From: Acidimicrobiales bacterium
GTDB lineage: Bacteria; Actinomycetota; Acidimicrobiia; Acidimicrobiales; SHLQ01
Direction: 5' to 3'
Assembly (NCBI GenBank): GCA_020628865.1
Contig: JAHDEJ010000011.1
Location: 84,657-137,650 of the forward strand
Length of the DNA stretch: 52,994 nucleotides
Numbering within the stretch: position 1 is the first letter of the stretch; every line of letters begins with the position of its first letter. This document shows, piece after piece, positions 36,382-45,399 of the stretch. Below the pieces are notes generated by a model. That model saw only the letters and a list, made by a program, of their open reading frames with translations. It was not told the origin of the DNA and searched no databases. The position numbers and the translations under genes are program-made.

Positions 36382-37632
36382 GTGTTGAATCCTCGTCGCC
36401 GCCCATCCGTTCTCTGCATGGTCCTCGCCGGAGGCGAGGGAAAGCGACTGATGCCGCTGACCGCACAACGCGCCAAGCCCGCAGTCCCCTTCGGCGGGCG
36501 TTACCGCCTCATCGACTTCGCGATCTCGAACCTCGTGAACTCCGGCTACCGCAAGATCGTCGTGCTCACGCAGTACAAGTCGCACAGCCTCGACGTGCAC
36601 ATCTCCAAGACGTGGAACCTGTCGAGCGAGCTCGGCCACTACATCACCACCGTGCCGGCGCAGATGCGCCGCGGCCCCCGCTGGTTCACCGGGTCGCTCG
36701 ATGCGATCTATCAGAACTTCAACCTGATCACCGATGAGCGTCCGGAACACATCATCGTGTTCGGCGCCGACCACATCTATCGCATGGACGCCCGGCAGAT
36801 GTTGGACGCGCACATCGCCTCCGGTGCGGGCGCAACGGTCGCAGGCATTCGAGCACCCCTGAGCGATGCCTCGCAGTTCGGCGTCATCGAAGTCGGCGCC
36901 GACTCGAACCGCATCCTCTCCTTCAAGGAGAAGCCGACCGATGCGAAGGGTCTCCCGGACGCCCCGGACCAGATCCTCGCGTCAATGGGCAACTACATCT
37001 TCTCGACCGAACTGCTGATGGACGTGGCCGCCGAGGACGCCAGCGACGACGACTCGGCGCATGACATCGGCGGCGACCTGATTCCGCGTCTCGTGGAGCG
37101 AGGACAGGCGCACGTCTACGACTACACCCAGAACGTGGTCCCCGGCGACACCGACCGGAACCGCCATTACTGGCGAGACGTCGGAACGATCGACTCCTAC
37201 TTCGACGCCAACCTCGACCTCGTGGTCCCCCAGCCGCTGTTCACGCTGTACAACCCGGACTGGCCGATCTACTCGTACAGCCGCAACCTTCCGCCGGCGA
37301 AGTTCATCGTCGACGACGATGCCGGCGACCCACGGGTGGTCAACTCCCTGGTCCACAGCGGCGTCATCGTGAAGGGCGCAACCGTGAACACTTCGGTGCT
37401 GTCCACCGGCGCCTGGGTCGGCCCCAACGCCGACCTGGAACGGGTCGTGCTCCTGGACGACGTGCAGGTCGGCGAAGGTTCCGTCCTGCGCAACTGCGTC
37501 GTCGACAAGAACGTTCGGATTCCGCCCGGCACCCGAATCGGTGTCGACCCCGAAGAAGACATGGAACGATTCACGATGAGCGCCAGCGGCGTCGCCGTCG
37601 TTCCGAAGAACAGCATCATCGAACCCGGCTGA
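36382..37632 (+). CDS. glgC: Glucose-1-phosphate adenylyltransferase
   Basis: 416 residues. Makes ADP-glucose for glycogen. The N-terminus has VLAGGEGKRLMPLT..RAKPAVPFGG and YRLIDFAISNLVNSG, the nucleotide-binding and allosteric segments; FGADHIYRMD and the SFKEKP sugar-phosphate region follow, and HYWRDVGTIDSYF precedes a C-terminal left-handed beta helix. Length is normal for the bacterial homotetrameric enzyme. The GTG at 36382 is the first start that preserves the N-terminus. The glycogen synthase gene lies 0.4 kb downstream in convergent orientation. Confidence 0.97.
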   Translation: MLNPRRRPSVLCMVLAGGEGKRLMPLTAQRAKPAVPFGGRYRLIDFAISNLVNSGYRKIVVLTQYKSHSLDVHISKTWNLSSELGHYITTVPAQMRRGPRWFTGSLDAIYQNFNLITDERPEHIIVFGADHIYRMDARQMLDAHIASGAGATVAGIRAPLSDASQFGVIEVGADSNRILSFKEKPTDAKGLPDAPDQILASMGNYIFSTELLMDVAAEDASDDDSAHDIGGDLIPRLVERGQAHVYDYTQNVVPGDTDRNRHYWRDVGTIDSYFDANLDLVVPQPLFTLYNPDWPIYSYSRNLPPAKFIVDDDAGDPRVVNSLVHSGVIVKGATVNTSVLSTGAWVGPNADLERVVLLDDVQVGEGSVLRNCVVDKNVRIPPGTRIGVDPEEDMERFTMSASGVAVVPKNSIIEPG

Positions 37633-37633
37633 C

Positions 37634-38020
37634 ATGGACGACGACGTACAACCAGAACGACCGGCGCCGATCCCCCCGCCGCCGTCGACCGACCCCGTCC
37701 TCGGCAGCCTCGACGCCAGTTCGCTGGCCACCGCCATGCACATCGCCGGCATCTTCTTCGGCTTCGTCCCCGGCCTCATCGTCTATCTGCTCCGACCGAA
37801 CGATCCGTTCCTTCGGCATCACGCAACCCAATCGTTGAACCTGCACATCACGAGCTTTGTGGCGTTTCTCGTGGCACTCGTCCTGATCTTCGTGCTGATC
37901 GGCTTCTTCCTGATCTTCGGCATCCTCTTCGGCACGCTGGCCGTTCAGGTCGTCGCCGCAATGGCCGCCAACCGCGGCGAGTACTACGAGATGCCGTTCA
38001 TCCTGCAGGCCATCAAGTAG
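37634..38020 (+). CDS. DUF4870 domain membrane protein
   Basis: 128 residues. A proline-rich N-terminus is followed by membrane helices: MHIAGIFFGFVPGLIVYLL, then a loop DPFLRHHATQSLNLHI, then a long hydrophobic stretch and a C-terminal piece MAANRGEYYEMPFILQ. This is the DUF4870 pattern (small Tic20-like proteins). The start follows the glgC stop by one base, so it is probably cotranscribed. Function unknown. Confidence 0.85.
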   Translation: MDDDVQPERPAPIPPPPSTDPVLGSLDASSLATAMHIAGIFFGFVPGLIVYLLRPNDPFLRHHATQSLNLHITSFVAFLVALVLIFVLIGFFLIFGILFGTLAVQVVAAMAANRGEYYEMPFILQAIK

Positions 38021-38036
38021 CTAACCGCCGACAGCG

Positions 38037-39437
38037 TCAGCTCGGCGACCCGGGCATCAGGTCCCGGTACAGCGCCATGTGCTGCTCCGCCGGGCCTTCC
38101 CACGACCAGTCCTCGGACATCCCGGTCCACTGGATGGCCCGACGCCGTGCGAGGTCTCGCCATGCGGTGACCGCCCGGTGCAACGCATCGAGCACGCCCA
38201 ACCCGTCGACCGTGAGGGAGACGAAGCCGTTGCCGTTGTCCCGACCGGCCTCGTCGGCGTCGAAGACCGTGTCGACGAGGCCGCCGACGGGCGTGACCAC
38301 GGGAATCGACCCGTAGGCCATCGCCTGCATCTGCGCGAGGCCGCAGGGCTCGAATCGGCTCGGCATCAGGAACAGGTCGCTGCCGGCGAAGATCGCGTGG
38401 GCGAGCCGAACGTCGTAGCCATCGACGAAGTGCAGCTGATCGGGATGACGGCCCGCGAGGTCCTTCGCCCACAACGAGAGCCGCTCCTCGCCGGAGCCGA
38501 GCAACACCAGGCGGGCGCCCATCCGTTCGAGGTACGGCACGAGACCGAGCGCGATGTCGATGCCCTTCTGTTCGACCAGCCGGGTGACCATGCCGATGAT
38601 CGGCCGGTCATCGGCCTCCCACCCCACCGACTGCGCCAACGAGACCCGAGCGACCTCCTTCGCCGTCGGATCCGCCGAGCTGTAGGGCGTGGGCACGAGT
38701 GGGTCTGCCGCCGGGTTCCAGATGCTCGCATCGATTCCGTTGCGAATTCCGGTGAGTGCATCCCCGCGTCCGGACAGCACGGCATGCAGGCCGGCGCTTC
38801 GGGCCGGATCGAGGATCTCGGCGGCGTAGTTCGGGCTGACGGCGACGATGCGGTCGGCGAGCCGGATGGCACCGGCCGCCGGGTTGAGGGTGCCGTAGCG
38901 ATCGAAGGCCGCGCCCCGATCGGTCGTGACCGTGCGCAGCCAACCGATGTCGGCTTCGCCCTGATAGCCGAGCGTGTGAATCGTGTAGACGGACGGCGTC
39001 TCCGTCCAGGCCAGTGAAAGCGCCGTATGCCAGTCGTTCAGGTGCAGGACGTCCGGTTCGCAGATCTCGGTGAGCCGGGCGACGGCGGCGGAGAACCCGA
39101 AGAAGCGCTCCGTGTTGTCCGCCCATCCGTTTCCACTGGCGTCCACGTACGGGTGGGGCTTCTCCATGCCGGGCACCCGCACGAGATGGATCTCGCCCAG
39201 CTGTGGTGCGGTGCCGCTGCGGATGGTCGCCGGGCTCGCCCACTCGGGCAGGTCCAGCTCTCGAACCGTTTCCCCTTCGAGGGGGAAGTCGTCGTAGTCG
39301 GGCAGCACGACGATGACGTTCACGTCCTCGCGGTTGCGGAGGGCCCGGATCAGGCCGGCGGCCGCCTCGGCCAGACCACCGACGCGCGCCACCGGTGCGG
39401 CCTCTGCGGCTGCAAACAGCACCCGGATCGGTTTCAC
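38037..39437 (-). CDS. glgA: Glycogen synthase (GT5 family)
   Basis: 466 residues from the GTG before KPIRVLFAAAEAAP. Extends alpha-1,4-glucan with ADP-glucose. N-terminal half: LHLNDWHTAL and YTIHTLGYQG; C-terminal half: TRLVEQKGID and SRFEPCGLAQMQAMAYG (the E-x7-E region). The substrate motif K-x-G-G-L near the N-terminus is R18-V-G-G-L here. A longer frame reaches 39542, but it would run over the serine dehydratase gene start and its N-terminus is not family-like. glgC and glgA are convergent around the DUF4870 gene. Confidence 0.93.
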   Translation of the reverse strand: MKPIRVLFAAAEAAPVARVGGLAEAAAGLIRALRNREDVNVIVVLPDYDDFPLEGETVRELDLPEWASPATIRSGTAPQLGEIHLVRVPGMEKPHPYVDASGNGWADNTERFFGFSAAVARLTEICEPDVLHLNDWHTALSLAWTETPSVYTIHTLGYQGEADIGWLRTVTTDRGAAFDRYGTLNPAAGAIRLADRIVAVSPNYAAEILDPARSAGLHAVLSGRGDALTGIRNGIDASIWNPAADPLVPTPYSSADPTAKEVARVSLAQSVGWEADDRPIIGMVTRLVEQKGIDIALGLVPYLERMGARLVLLGSGEERLSLWAKDLAGRHPDQLHFVDGYDVRLAHAIFAGSDLFLMPSRFEPCGLAQMQAMAYGSIPVVTPVGGLVDTVFDADEAGRDNGNGFVSLTVDGLGVLDALHRAVTAWRDLARRRAIQWTGMSEDWSWEGPAEQHMALYRDLMPGSPS

Positions 39438-39520
39438 GGTCGCTCGCTCGTCGTCACCGTGGCCAGTGTCCACCCATGCCGGGGGTTTCGCAAAACCGAC
39501 CGACCAATCCATACTCGGGT

Positions 39521-41074
39521 ATGCCCGCTCAGCTGCTGCCAAGCATCTTCAACGACGTGATCGGCCCGGTGATGCGCGGTCCGTCGAGTTCGCACTCGGC
39601 GGCGTCCGTTCGCATCGGCCTCCTGCTTCACGATCTCTGCGGCGGTGTTCCCGACCTCGTCGAGTTGGACTACGACACGATGGGTTCGCTCGCGACGACC
39701 CACGAGAGTCAGGGGACGGACATGGGCCTCTACGGCGGACTGCTCGGCTGGGCGGCCGACGACGAACGGCTCGCCGGCTCCCCCGACGAGCTGCGGGCTC
39801 GTGGCACCACGATCACCGTCCGCAAACCCGAACTCCACGATGCGCACCCGAACACCTACCGCATTCACGTCGGCCGGGCCGGCGTTGCCCACGACGTGAT
39901 CGCGTTGTCGACCGGTGGCGGGATGATCCGGGTGATCGAGATCGACGGGTGCCCGGTCGAGCTCTTCGGCGACTATTGCACGACGCTCGTCTTCACCGAC
40001 GATGTCGAGGCATGCCGACGGACGCTGGAGGCGAACGCCGCCGTTGCGCAGGTGACCTCGACGCCAGGTCTGGTCGTCGCCCTCTCGCCCAAGCCGCTCG
40101 ACCCGTCCGACGTGGACGACCTCGGAGGCACCGTCCATCAGTTGCGGAGCGTCCTTCCGGTCGGTTCACGGCCCGACATGACCGTGCCGTTCTCGCACGC
40201 CGGTGAACTCGGCAGCGACGCCGAACTCCTCGAACGTCCACTGTCGGACTGGGCGCTCGAGTACGAGTGTGCTCGCGGCGACATCCCGGCCGAAGCGGTC
40301 ATGACCCAGGCTCGCCACATCCTCGACATCATGCGGCGTGGCGTCGACACCGGCCTCGCCGGCACCGAGTACGAAGATCGGATCCTCGGCTGGCAGAGCG
40401 GACGGTTCACGGAGATGGCAGCCGCCGGCCAACTTCTCGACGGCGGCCTCCTGAACCGGATGATCTCGTACGTCACGGCGCTGATGGAAGCGAAGTCGGC
40501 GATGGAAGTGATCGTCGCCGCACCGACCGCCGGGTCCTGTGCCACCTTCCCCGGTGCGCTGCTCGCAACGATCGACGAGATCGACGCAACCGACGAGGCC
40601 GCCGAACGGGCACTGCTGACCGGCGGCCTGATCGGCGTGTTCGTCGCCAACCGATCGAGCTTCGCGGCTGAGGAGGGCGGCTGTCAGGCGGAGACCGGCG
40701 CCGGCGCAGCCATGGCCGCCGCAGCCCTCGTCGAACTCGCCGGCGGCTCCGCCGCACAATCACTCTCGGCGGCGAGCCAGGCGATCCAGAACGTGCTCGG
40801 CCTCATCTGCGACCCCGTCGGCAACCGGGTCGAGGCACCCTGCCTCGGTCGCAATGTCACCGGAGCCGCCAACGCGCTGAGCTGCGCCAACATGGCACTC
40901 GCCGGCTACCAGCACCTCATCCCGTTCGACGAGGTGCTCGACGCGCACAAGCAGGTGAGCGAGCTGATGGCCCGCGAGCTTCGCTGCACCGGCCTGGGCG
41001 GCCTCGCCGTCACCCCGACCGCGCAGCGCATCGAGCTCGGACTGACTCGACGAGCCGGCAGCTCGGCCGGGTAG
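39521..41074 (+). CDS. sdaA: L-serine ammonia-lyase (iron-sulfur dependent, single chain)
   Basis: 517 residues with the beta domain (MPAQLLPSIFNDVIGPVMRGPSSSHSAAS) and alpha domain in one chain. Converts L-serine to pyruvate and ammonia via a [4Fe-4S] cluster. The alpha domain has APTAGSCATFPGAL, AAEEGGCQAETGAGAAMAAA and EAPCLGRNVTGAANALSCANMALAG, which contain the conserved cysteines. Its ATG is 83 bases from the divergent glgA start. The TPP riboswitch begins 15 bases beyond its stop. Confidence 0.95.
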   Translation: MPAQLLPSIFNDVIGPVMRGPSSSHSAASVRIGLLLHDLCGGVPDLVELDYDTMGSLATTHESQGTDMGLYGGLLGWAADDERLAGSPDELRARGTTITVRKPELHDAHPNTYRIHVGRAGVAHDVIALSTGGGMIRVIEIDGCPVELFGDYCTTLVFTDDVEACRRTLEANAAVAQVTSTPGLVVALSPKPLDPSDVDDLGGTVHQLRSVLPVGSRPDMTVPFSHAGELGSDAELLERPLSDWALEYECARGDIPAEAVMTQARHILDIMRRGVDTGLAGTEYEDRILGWQSGRFTEMAAAGQLLDGGLLNRMISYVTALMEAKSAMEVIVAAPTAGSCATFPGALLATIDEIDATDEAAERALLTGGLIGVFVANRSSFAAEEGGCQAETGAGAAMAAAALVELAGGSAAQSLSAASQAIQNVLGLICDPVGNRVEAPCLGRNVTGAANALSCANMALAGYQHLIPFDEVLDAHKQVSELMARELRCTGLGGLAVTPTAQRIELGLTRRAGSSAG

Positions 41075-41089
41075 GATCGAATCGACAAC

Positions 41090-41184
41090 AGAACCCGGGG
41101 AGCTTGGATCGAGCCAGGCTGAGAGGGCGAGTGCACTCGCCGACCCGCACGAACCTGAACTGGGTAATTCCAGCGGAGGAAGCA
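41090..41184 (+). promoter_or_regulatory. TPP riboswitch (THI-box)
   Basis: The conserved THI-box segments are present in order: CTGAGAGG at 41119-41126, a P3 stem formed by GGCGAGTG/CACTCGCC (41126-41141), GACCC, and GAACCTGAACTGGGTAATTCCAGCG (41151-41175, family core of P4/P5). The 3' end GCGGAGGAAG carries GGAGG (41175-41179) six bases before the thiB ATG, so ligand binding would hide the ribosome binding site: translational OFF control when TPP is abundant. Confidence 0.96.
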
Positions 41185-41185
41185 C

Positions 41186-42364
41186 ATGTTCCATTCATCC
41201 TTGTTGCGCCTGCTCGGCGCACTCTTCACCATCACCCTCGTGGCCGCGGCATGCGGCGACGACACGGTCGTCGACACGGCCACCGACGAGGCCATGGACG
41301 ACGAGTCGGCCGACGACGTCATGGACGATGACGCAATGGAGGAGGAGTCGCCCTGCTACGCAGAGCCCGACCTCGCCGAAATCATCGTCACCGATGACGA
41401 AGTCGACTACTCAAGCACAACGATCACACTGGCCACCCACGACTCCTTCGCGTTGTCGGAGGGAACCCTCGAGGCGTTCACCGCCGAGACGGGCATCACC
41501 GTCGAACAGATCGCCGTCGGCGATGCCGGTGAGCTCGTCAGCCAGGCGGTGCTGACGAAGGACAACCCGACCGCAGACGTGCTCTTCGGCATCGACAACT
41601 CGTTTCTCTGCCGTGGCCTCGAAGCCGGCCTGTTCCTTCCCTACTCGTCCGCCGCGCTGGCGTCCGTCGACGACGCTCTCGAGCTCGACCCACACCACCG
41701 GGTGACCCCGATCGACTACGGCGATGTGTGCGTCAACTACTGGATCGACGAGCTGCCCGGCGATGCGCCCACCTCGCTCGACGATCTCATCGATCCGGTC
41801 AACGCCGGCGAATTCGTGACCGAGAACCCGGAGACGTCATCACCCGGTTTCGCCTTCCTGCTCGCCACCATCGCCACCTACGGCGAAGACGGCTGGGAGG
41901 ACTACTGGACGGCGTTGGTCGAGAACGACGTTGCGATCACCGCCGGCTGGAACGAGGCGTACTACGGCGACTTCATCGCCGGTGGTGGCGACCGTGCCAT
42001 CGTGAACTCGTATGCATCGAGCCCGCCGGCCGAGTTCCTCTTCGCCGATCCGCCCGTCGACACCCCGCCGACCGGGTCGTTCAGCGATGCCTGCTTCCGC
42101 CAGATCGAGTTCGCCGGCATCCTCTCGGGGACCGATCAGCCCGAAGCCGCAGCGCTGCTCATCGACTTCATGTTGAGCCCGACCTATCAGGAGGACATCC
42201 CGCTGAACATGTTCGTCTACCCGGCGAACGGCGACGCGGCGCTTCCGGATGCGTTCGTTGAACATGGTCCGTTGGTCGACGACCCGCTCACCCTCGATCC
42301 TGCGGTGATCGAAGCGAACCGGGACGACTGGACCGCTCGCTGGAACGAGATCGTGCTCGGCTGA
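41186..42364 (+). CDS. thiB: Thiamine ABC transporter substrate-binding lipoprotein
   Basis: 392 residues. Lipoprotein signal with C23 (ITLVAAACGDD), then an unusual Asp/Glu/Met-rich linker (24-52) before the binding-protein fold starts: TITLATHDSFALSEGTLEAFTAETGITVEQI. The following LTKDNPTADVLFGIDNSF is close to TbpA/ThiB proteins, as are the tyrosine and tryptophan-rich NEAYYGDF and SPPAEFLF. The TPP riboswitch directly upstream confirms a thiamine link. ThiP follows after 18 bases. Confidence 0.95.
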   Translation: MFHSSLLRLLGALFTITLVAAACGDDTVVDTATDEAMDDESADDVMDDDAMEEESPCYAEPDLAEIIVTDDEVDYSSTTITLATHDSFALSEGTLEAFTAETGITVEQIAVGDAGELVSQAVLTKDNPTADVLFGIDNSFLCRGLEAGLFLPYSSAALASVDDALELDPHHRVTPIDYGDVCVNYWIDELPGDAPTSLDDLIDPVNAGEFVTENPETSSPGFAFLLATIATYGEDGWEDYWTALVENDVAITAGWNEAYYGDFIAGGGDRAIVNSYASSPPAEFLFADPPVDTPPTGSFSDACFRQIEFAGILSGTDQPEAAALLIDFMLSPTYQEDIPLNMFVYPANGDAALPDAFVEHGPLVDDPLTLDPAVIEANRDDWTARWNEIVLG

Positions 42365-42382
42365 CGCCCGGCACCACAACCC

Positions 42383-43999
42383 ATGCACGCCTGGCGGCCC
42401 CGCAACGCAGTCCAATTCGGACTCGTCGCGGGGCCGCTGTTCTTCCTGACCTTCTTCTTCCTCTGGCCTGTCGGCGAGCTGCTCGTGCGTGGGCTTGGTG
42501 CCGACGGCACGAGCGTGGGCGAGGTGTTCGGCACCGCATCGATCCGGTCGGCCATCTGGTTCACGTTCTGGCAGGCCGCACTGTCGACGGTTCTCACGCT
42601 GGTCATCGCGTTTCCGCTCACGTGGGCGCTCTCGAACTTCTCGTTCGTCGGACGTCGGGTCGTTCGGGCCGCAGTCTCGGTTCCGTTCGTGTTGCCGACG
42701 GTCGTCGTGGCGGGCGCGTTCATCGCCACCGCCGACCGGGTCGGCATGGACGACGGACCGTTCGCCCTCGCCGGATCGGTCTTCGCCATCCTGGTCGCCC
42801 ACGTGTTCTTCAACGTTGCGGTGGTCGTACGAACGGTTGGCTCGTACTGGAGCCAGCTCTCCATCGACGACGAACACGCCGCCCGAATGCTCGGAGCATC
42901 AACGGTCCGGACGTTCTTCACGGTGACGCTGCCGCGTCTCCGTCCTGCGATTGCCGCCGCGGTGGCGATCGTGTTCCTGTTCACGTTCACGTCGTTCGCA
43001 GTTGTGCTGATCCTGGGCTCGTCGCGGCAGCGAACGATCGAAACCGAGATCTTCCGGTACGCGATCAGCCGCACCGACTTCGGCACGGCGGCGGTCCTCT
43101 CGGTCGTTCAGCTCGTCACCGTGCTCGTGCTGGTCATCGTGAACCAACGAATCCGTGGACGACTCGTCGGCGCAGATCGGATCACGCTGGATCGTGGTCG
43201 TCCGCTTCGGGGGATGCGGCAGCGTGTGGTGGTGGGCGCCGCCGTCGTGGTCACGATGCTGCTGCTGGCCGTGCCGGTCCTGTCACTGGTCGATCAGTCG
43301 TTGCAGTCCGGAGGTGGTTGGTCGTTTGCCCACTACCGGGCGTTGGCGGACCGACCGCCGTTCCTGACGGTGTCCCCGCTGCGAGCCATCGGCAACTCGC
43401 TGTTCTTCGCGGCGATCGCTGCGTTCCTGGCGACGGCGATCGGCGGTTGGGCGGCCGTGGCGATTGCGTTCAGCCGTCGTTCGATCGGTCGGCTCGTGGA
43501 CCTCGCCTTTCTTCTGCCGCTCGGCACGTCGGCGGTGACGCTCGGCTTCGGTGTGCTGCTGGCGTTCGACACCGGCGTGCTCGACCTTCGTCAGTCGTGG
43601 GTGATGATTCCGTTGGTGCAGTCGCTCGTCGGGGTGCCGTTCGTGACCCGGGCCGTCGCGCCGGTGTTGTTGGCCATCGACCCGCACCTGCGCGAGGCCG
43701 CAAGTTCGCTGGGCGCCGAGCCACGCCGGGTGCTGCGCGATATCGATCTTCCGATCGCCCGGCGGGCCATCGGCGTGGGCGCCGGGTTTGCCTTCGCCGT
43801 CTCGCTGGGTGAGTTCGGGGCGACGTCGTTCGTGGGCCGACGGCCGGACTTCATGACCGTGCCGTTGGCGATCGCCCGGCTGCTCAGCCAGCCCGGTCAG
43901 CAGATTCGTGGTCAGGCGATGGCGCTGAGCGTCATCCTCATGGTCCTGACGACCGCGGTCCTCCTCACCCTCGACCGCTCCGACCGAACCGTACTCTGA
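42383..43999 (+). CDS. thiP: Thiamine ABC transporter permease (two-domain)
   Basis: 538 residues with twelve membrane helices in two homologous halves. Each half ends with an ABC permease EAA loop: ARMLGASTVRTFFTVTLPRLRPA in half 1 and REAASSLGAEPRRVLRDIDLPIARR in half 2. This matches ThiP, which forms a monomeric transmembrane channel. It is the last gene of the riboswitch-controlled operon; no ThiQ ATPase gene follows (the next gene is on the opposite strand), so the ATPase must be elsewhere or shared. Confidence 0.94.
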   Translation: MHAWRPRNAVQFGLVAGPLFFLTFFFLWPVGELLVRGLGADGTSVGEVFGTASIRSAIWFTFWQAALSTVLTLVIAFPLTWALSNFSFVGRRVVRAAVSVPFVLPTVVVAGAFIATADRVGMDDGPFALAGSVFAILVAHVFFNVAVVVRTVGSYWSQLSIDDEHAARMLGASTVRTFFTVTLPRLRPAIAAAVAIVFLFTFTSFAVVLILGSSRQRTIETEIFRYAISRTDFGTAAVLSVVQLVTVLVLVIVNQRIRGRLVGADRITLDRGRPLRGMRQRVVVGAAVVVTMLLLAVPVLSLVDQSLQSGGGWSFAHYRALADRPPFLTVSPLRAIGNSLFFAAIAAFLATAIGGWAAVAIAFSRRSIGRLVDLAFLLPLGTSAVTLGFGVLLAFDTGVLDLRQSWVMIPLVQSLVGVPFVTRAVAPVLLAIDPHLREAASSLGAEPRRVLRDIDLPIARRAIGVGAGFAFAVSLGEFGATSFVGRRPDFMTVPLAIARLLSQPGQQIRGQAMALSVILMVLTTAVLLTLDRSDRTVL

Positions 44000-44052
44000 C
44001 CCTCCGCGCGCACCCCACCACATTCGTACCTGGTACCGATGTGAGCGCTTGG

Positions 44053-44676
44053 CTACGCAGAGTGAAGGTCGGACCAGGTGGCGAACCGCCGGGTTGGGGT
44101 GGCCGGCCACATGGGGAGGGGGACGTCGAAGCCTTGATGGAGCCACTCCGCCAGGTCCACGCCGACCTGCTCCACTCCCGCTTCTGTGACCCGCAGGATC
44201 GGATTCGCCATGTCGGACTCGCAGCCCTCGGCCAGACCGAGTGGAACCACGCAGTCGTCGAACAGCGGAAACAACGGCGGCGCCGCGGCGAGCGCGGCAT
44301 CGATCGCCTCGTCGAGTCCGGGGCCATCACCGGGCCGCTCCCCCCACGCTGCTGGCCAGATTCCGGCTTCGACCATGGCCGCGACGGCCGAGCGCAGCGA
44401 TGCCTGCCAGCTCGACCAGTGTGCCGCTGCATCCTCCGCCCACCGCCACCAACCGTCGGCCGCAGGAACGCCGAGGACGAGGAACAAACCGATCTCCCAT
44501 GGGAGCGACGTGCCGACGACCGACTCGAGCTCCCGAACGTCCTGCGCAGCGAGCCCGAGCGCATCGTCGCCACCCAGAATCGGATGCGCAAAGTCCAGGT
44601 AGGCCTCCCACGCCTCCTCGTCCGGAGTCGGGTCCAGCGCCGACATTCCCATGATCTCGAAGTCGTCGTATCCCAT
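44053..44676 (-). CDS. SUKH/SMI1-KNR4-like protein
   Basis: 207 residues, soluble and acidic, with many Trp and Asp residues. The core VRELESVVGTSLPWEIGLFLVLG and the later segment PLFPLFDDCVVPLG...ANPILRVTEAGVEQVGVDLAEWL resemble actinobacterial SMI1/KNR4 (SUKH) proteins. Many SUKH proteins are immunity proteins of contact toxins, but no toxin gene is next to it. The start was set at the ATG before GYDDFEIMGM because GGAGG lies seven bases upstream; a longer frame adds 14 residues. Function unproven. Confidence 0.6.
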   Translation of the reverse strand: MGYDDFEIMGMSALDPTPDEEAWEAYLDFAHPILGGDDALGLAAQDVRELESVVGTSLPWEIGLFLVLGVPAADGWWRWAEDAAAHWSSWQASLRSAVAAMVEAGIWPAAWGERPGDGPGLDEAIDAALAAAPPLFPLFDDCVVPLGLAEGCESDMANPILRVTEAGVEQVGVDLAEWLHQGFDVPLPMWPATPTRRFATWSDLHSA

Positions 44677-44759
44677 TGCCGAACCTCCCGATGTTTCGCC
44701 GCTCCACCGTAGGGTCAACGACCGTTGACAGCACTCCCCCGCTCCACCATTCTGCTGCC

Positions 44760-45359
44760 ATGGAGCACGTCAGCTGGACCCGAATGGAAGACGGCACGAA
44801 GGAGGACTACGAGTTCCTCGCCGGCCACTACACCGAGCATTCGCAGGACGAACTCGTCCCCAACCTCGTCAACCTCCTGAAGGTGCTGGAGGGCCCGAAG
44901 CTCGGCTACCAGATCGATCGCTACCAGCACTCGCTGCAGTCGGCGACACGGGCGCTTCGCAACGACGAGTCGCTCGACCTCGTCATCGGTGCGCTGCTGC
45001 ACGATGTCGGCGACGCCATGGCACCAGCGAATCACAGCGCCGTCGCCGCGGCGATGTTGAAGCCCTACGTCGACGACGAGACGCACTGGGTCATTCAGCA
45101 CCACGGCCTGTTCCAGGGCTACTACTACTTCCACCATATGGGCGGGAACCGCAACGGACGAGATGTGTTCGCCGACCATCCGCACTTCGACGCATGTGCC
45201 CGGTTCTGCGAGCTCTACGACCAGAACTGCTTCGACCCGGACTACCCCACCCTGCCCATCGAGGACTTCATCCCGATGATGGAGGAGCTCTTCGGCCGCG
45301 AGTCGAGGGTGCCCGGCATCGCGCCGATCGACATGACCGCCGACATGCACGTCAACTGA
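44760..45359 (+). CDS. HD-domain protein resembling PhnZ-type mixed-valent diiron oxygenases
   Basis: 199 residues. The metal ligand set H57 (DRYQHSLQSATRA), H81-D82 (GALLHDVGD), H92 (PANHS), H115 (VIQHHG) and D154 (ELYDQ) matches the H..HD..H..H..D order of the diiron HD oxygenases PhnZ and TmpB and of myo-inositol oxygenase. This is an established pattern of that subfamily, but ordinary HD phosphohydrolases share part of it. Substrate unknown; no phosphonate genes are adjacent. The ATG at 44760 was chosen over an upstream frame start because the family-like sequence begins there. Confidence 0.7.
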   Translation: MEHVSWTRMEDGTKEDYEFLAGHYTEHSQDELVPNLVNLLKVLEGPKLGYQIDRYQHSLQSATRALRNDESLDLVIGALLHDVGDAMAPANHSAVAAAMLKPYVDDETHWVIQHHGLFQGYYYFHHMGGNRNGRDVFADHPHFDACARFCELYDQNCFDPDYPTLPIEDFIPMMEELFGRESRVPGIAPIDMTADMHVN

Positions 45360-45399
45360 GCTGAGCCCCGAGCGGACGGCAGCGGCCTACGCTCGACGG

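Noticed and set aside
44053-44676. Toxin-immunity locus
   Set aside because: The SUKH-like protein could be an immunity protein, but no toxin, secretion or repeat gene is adjacent.
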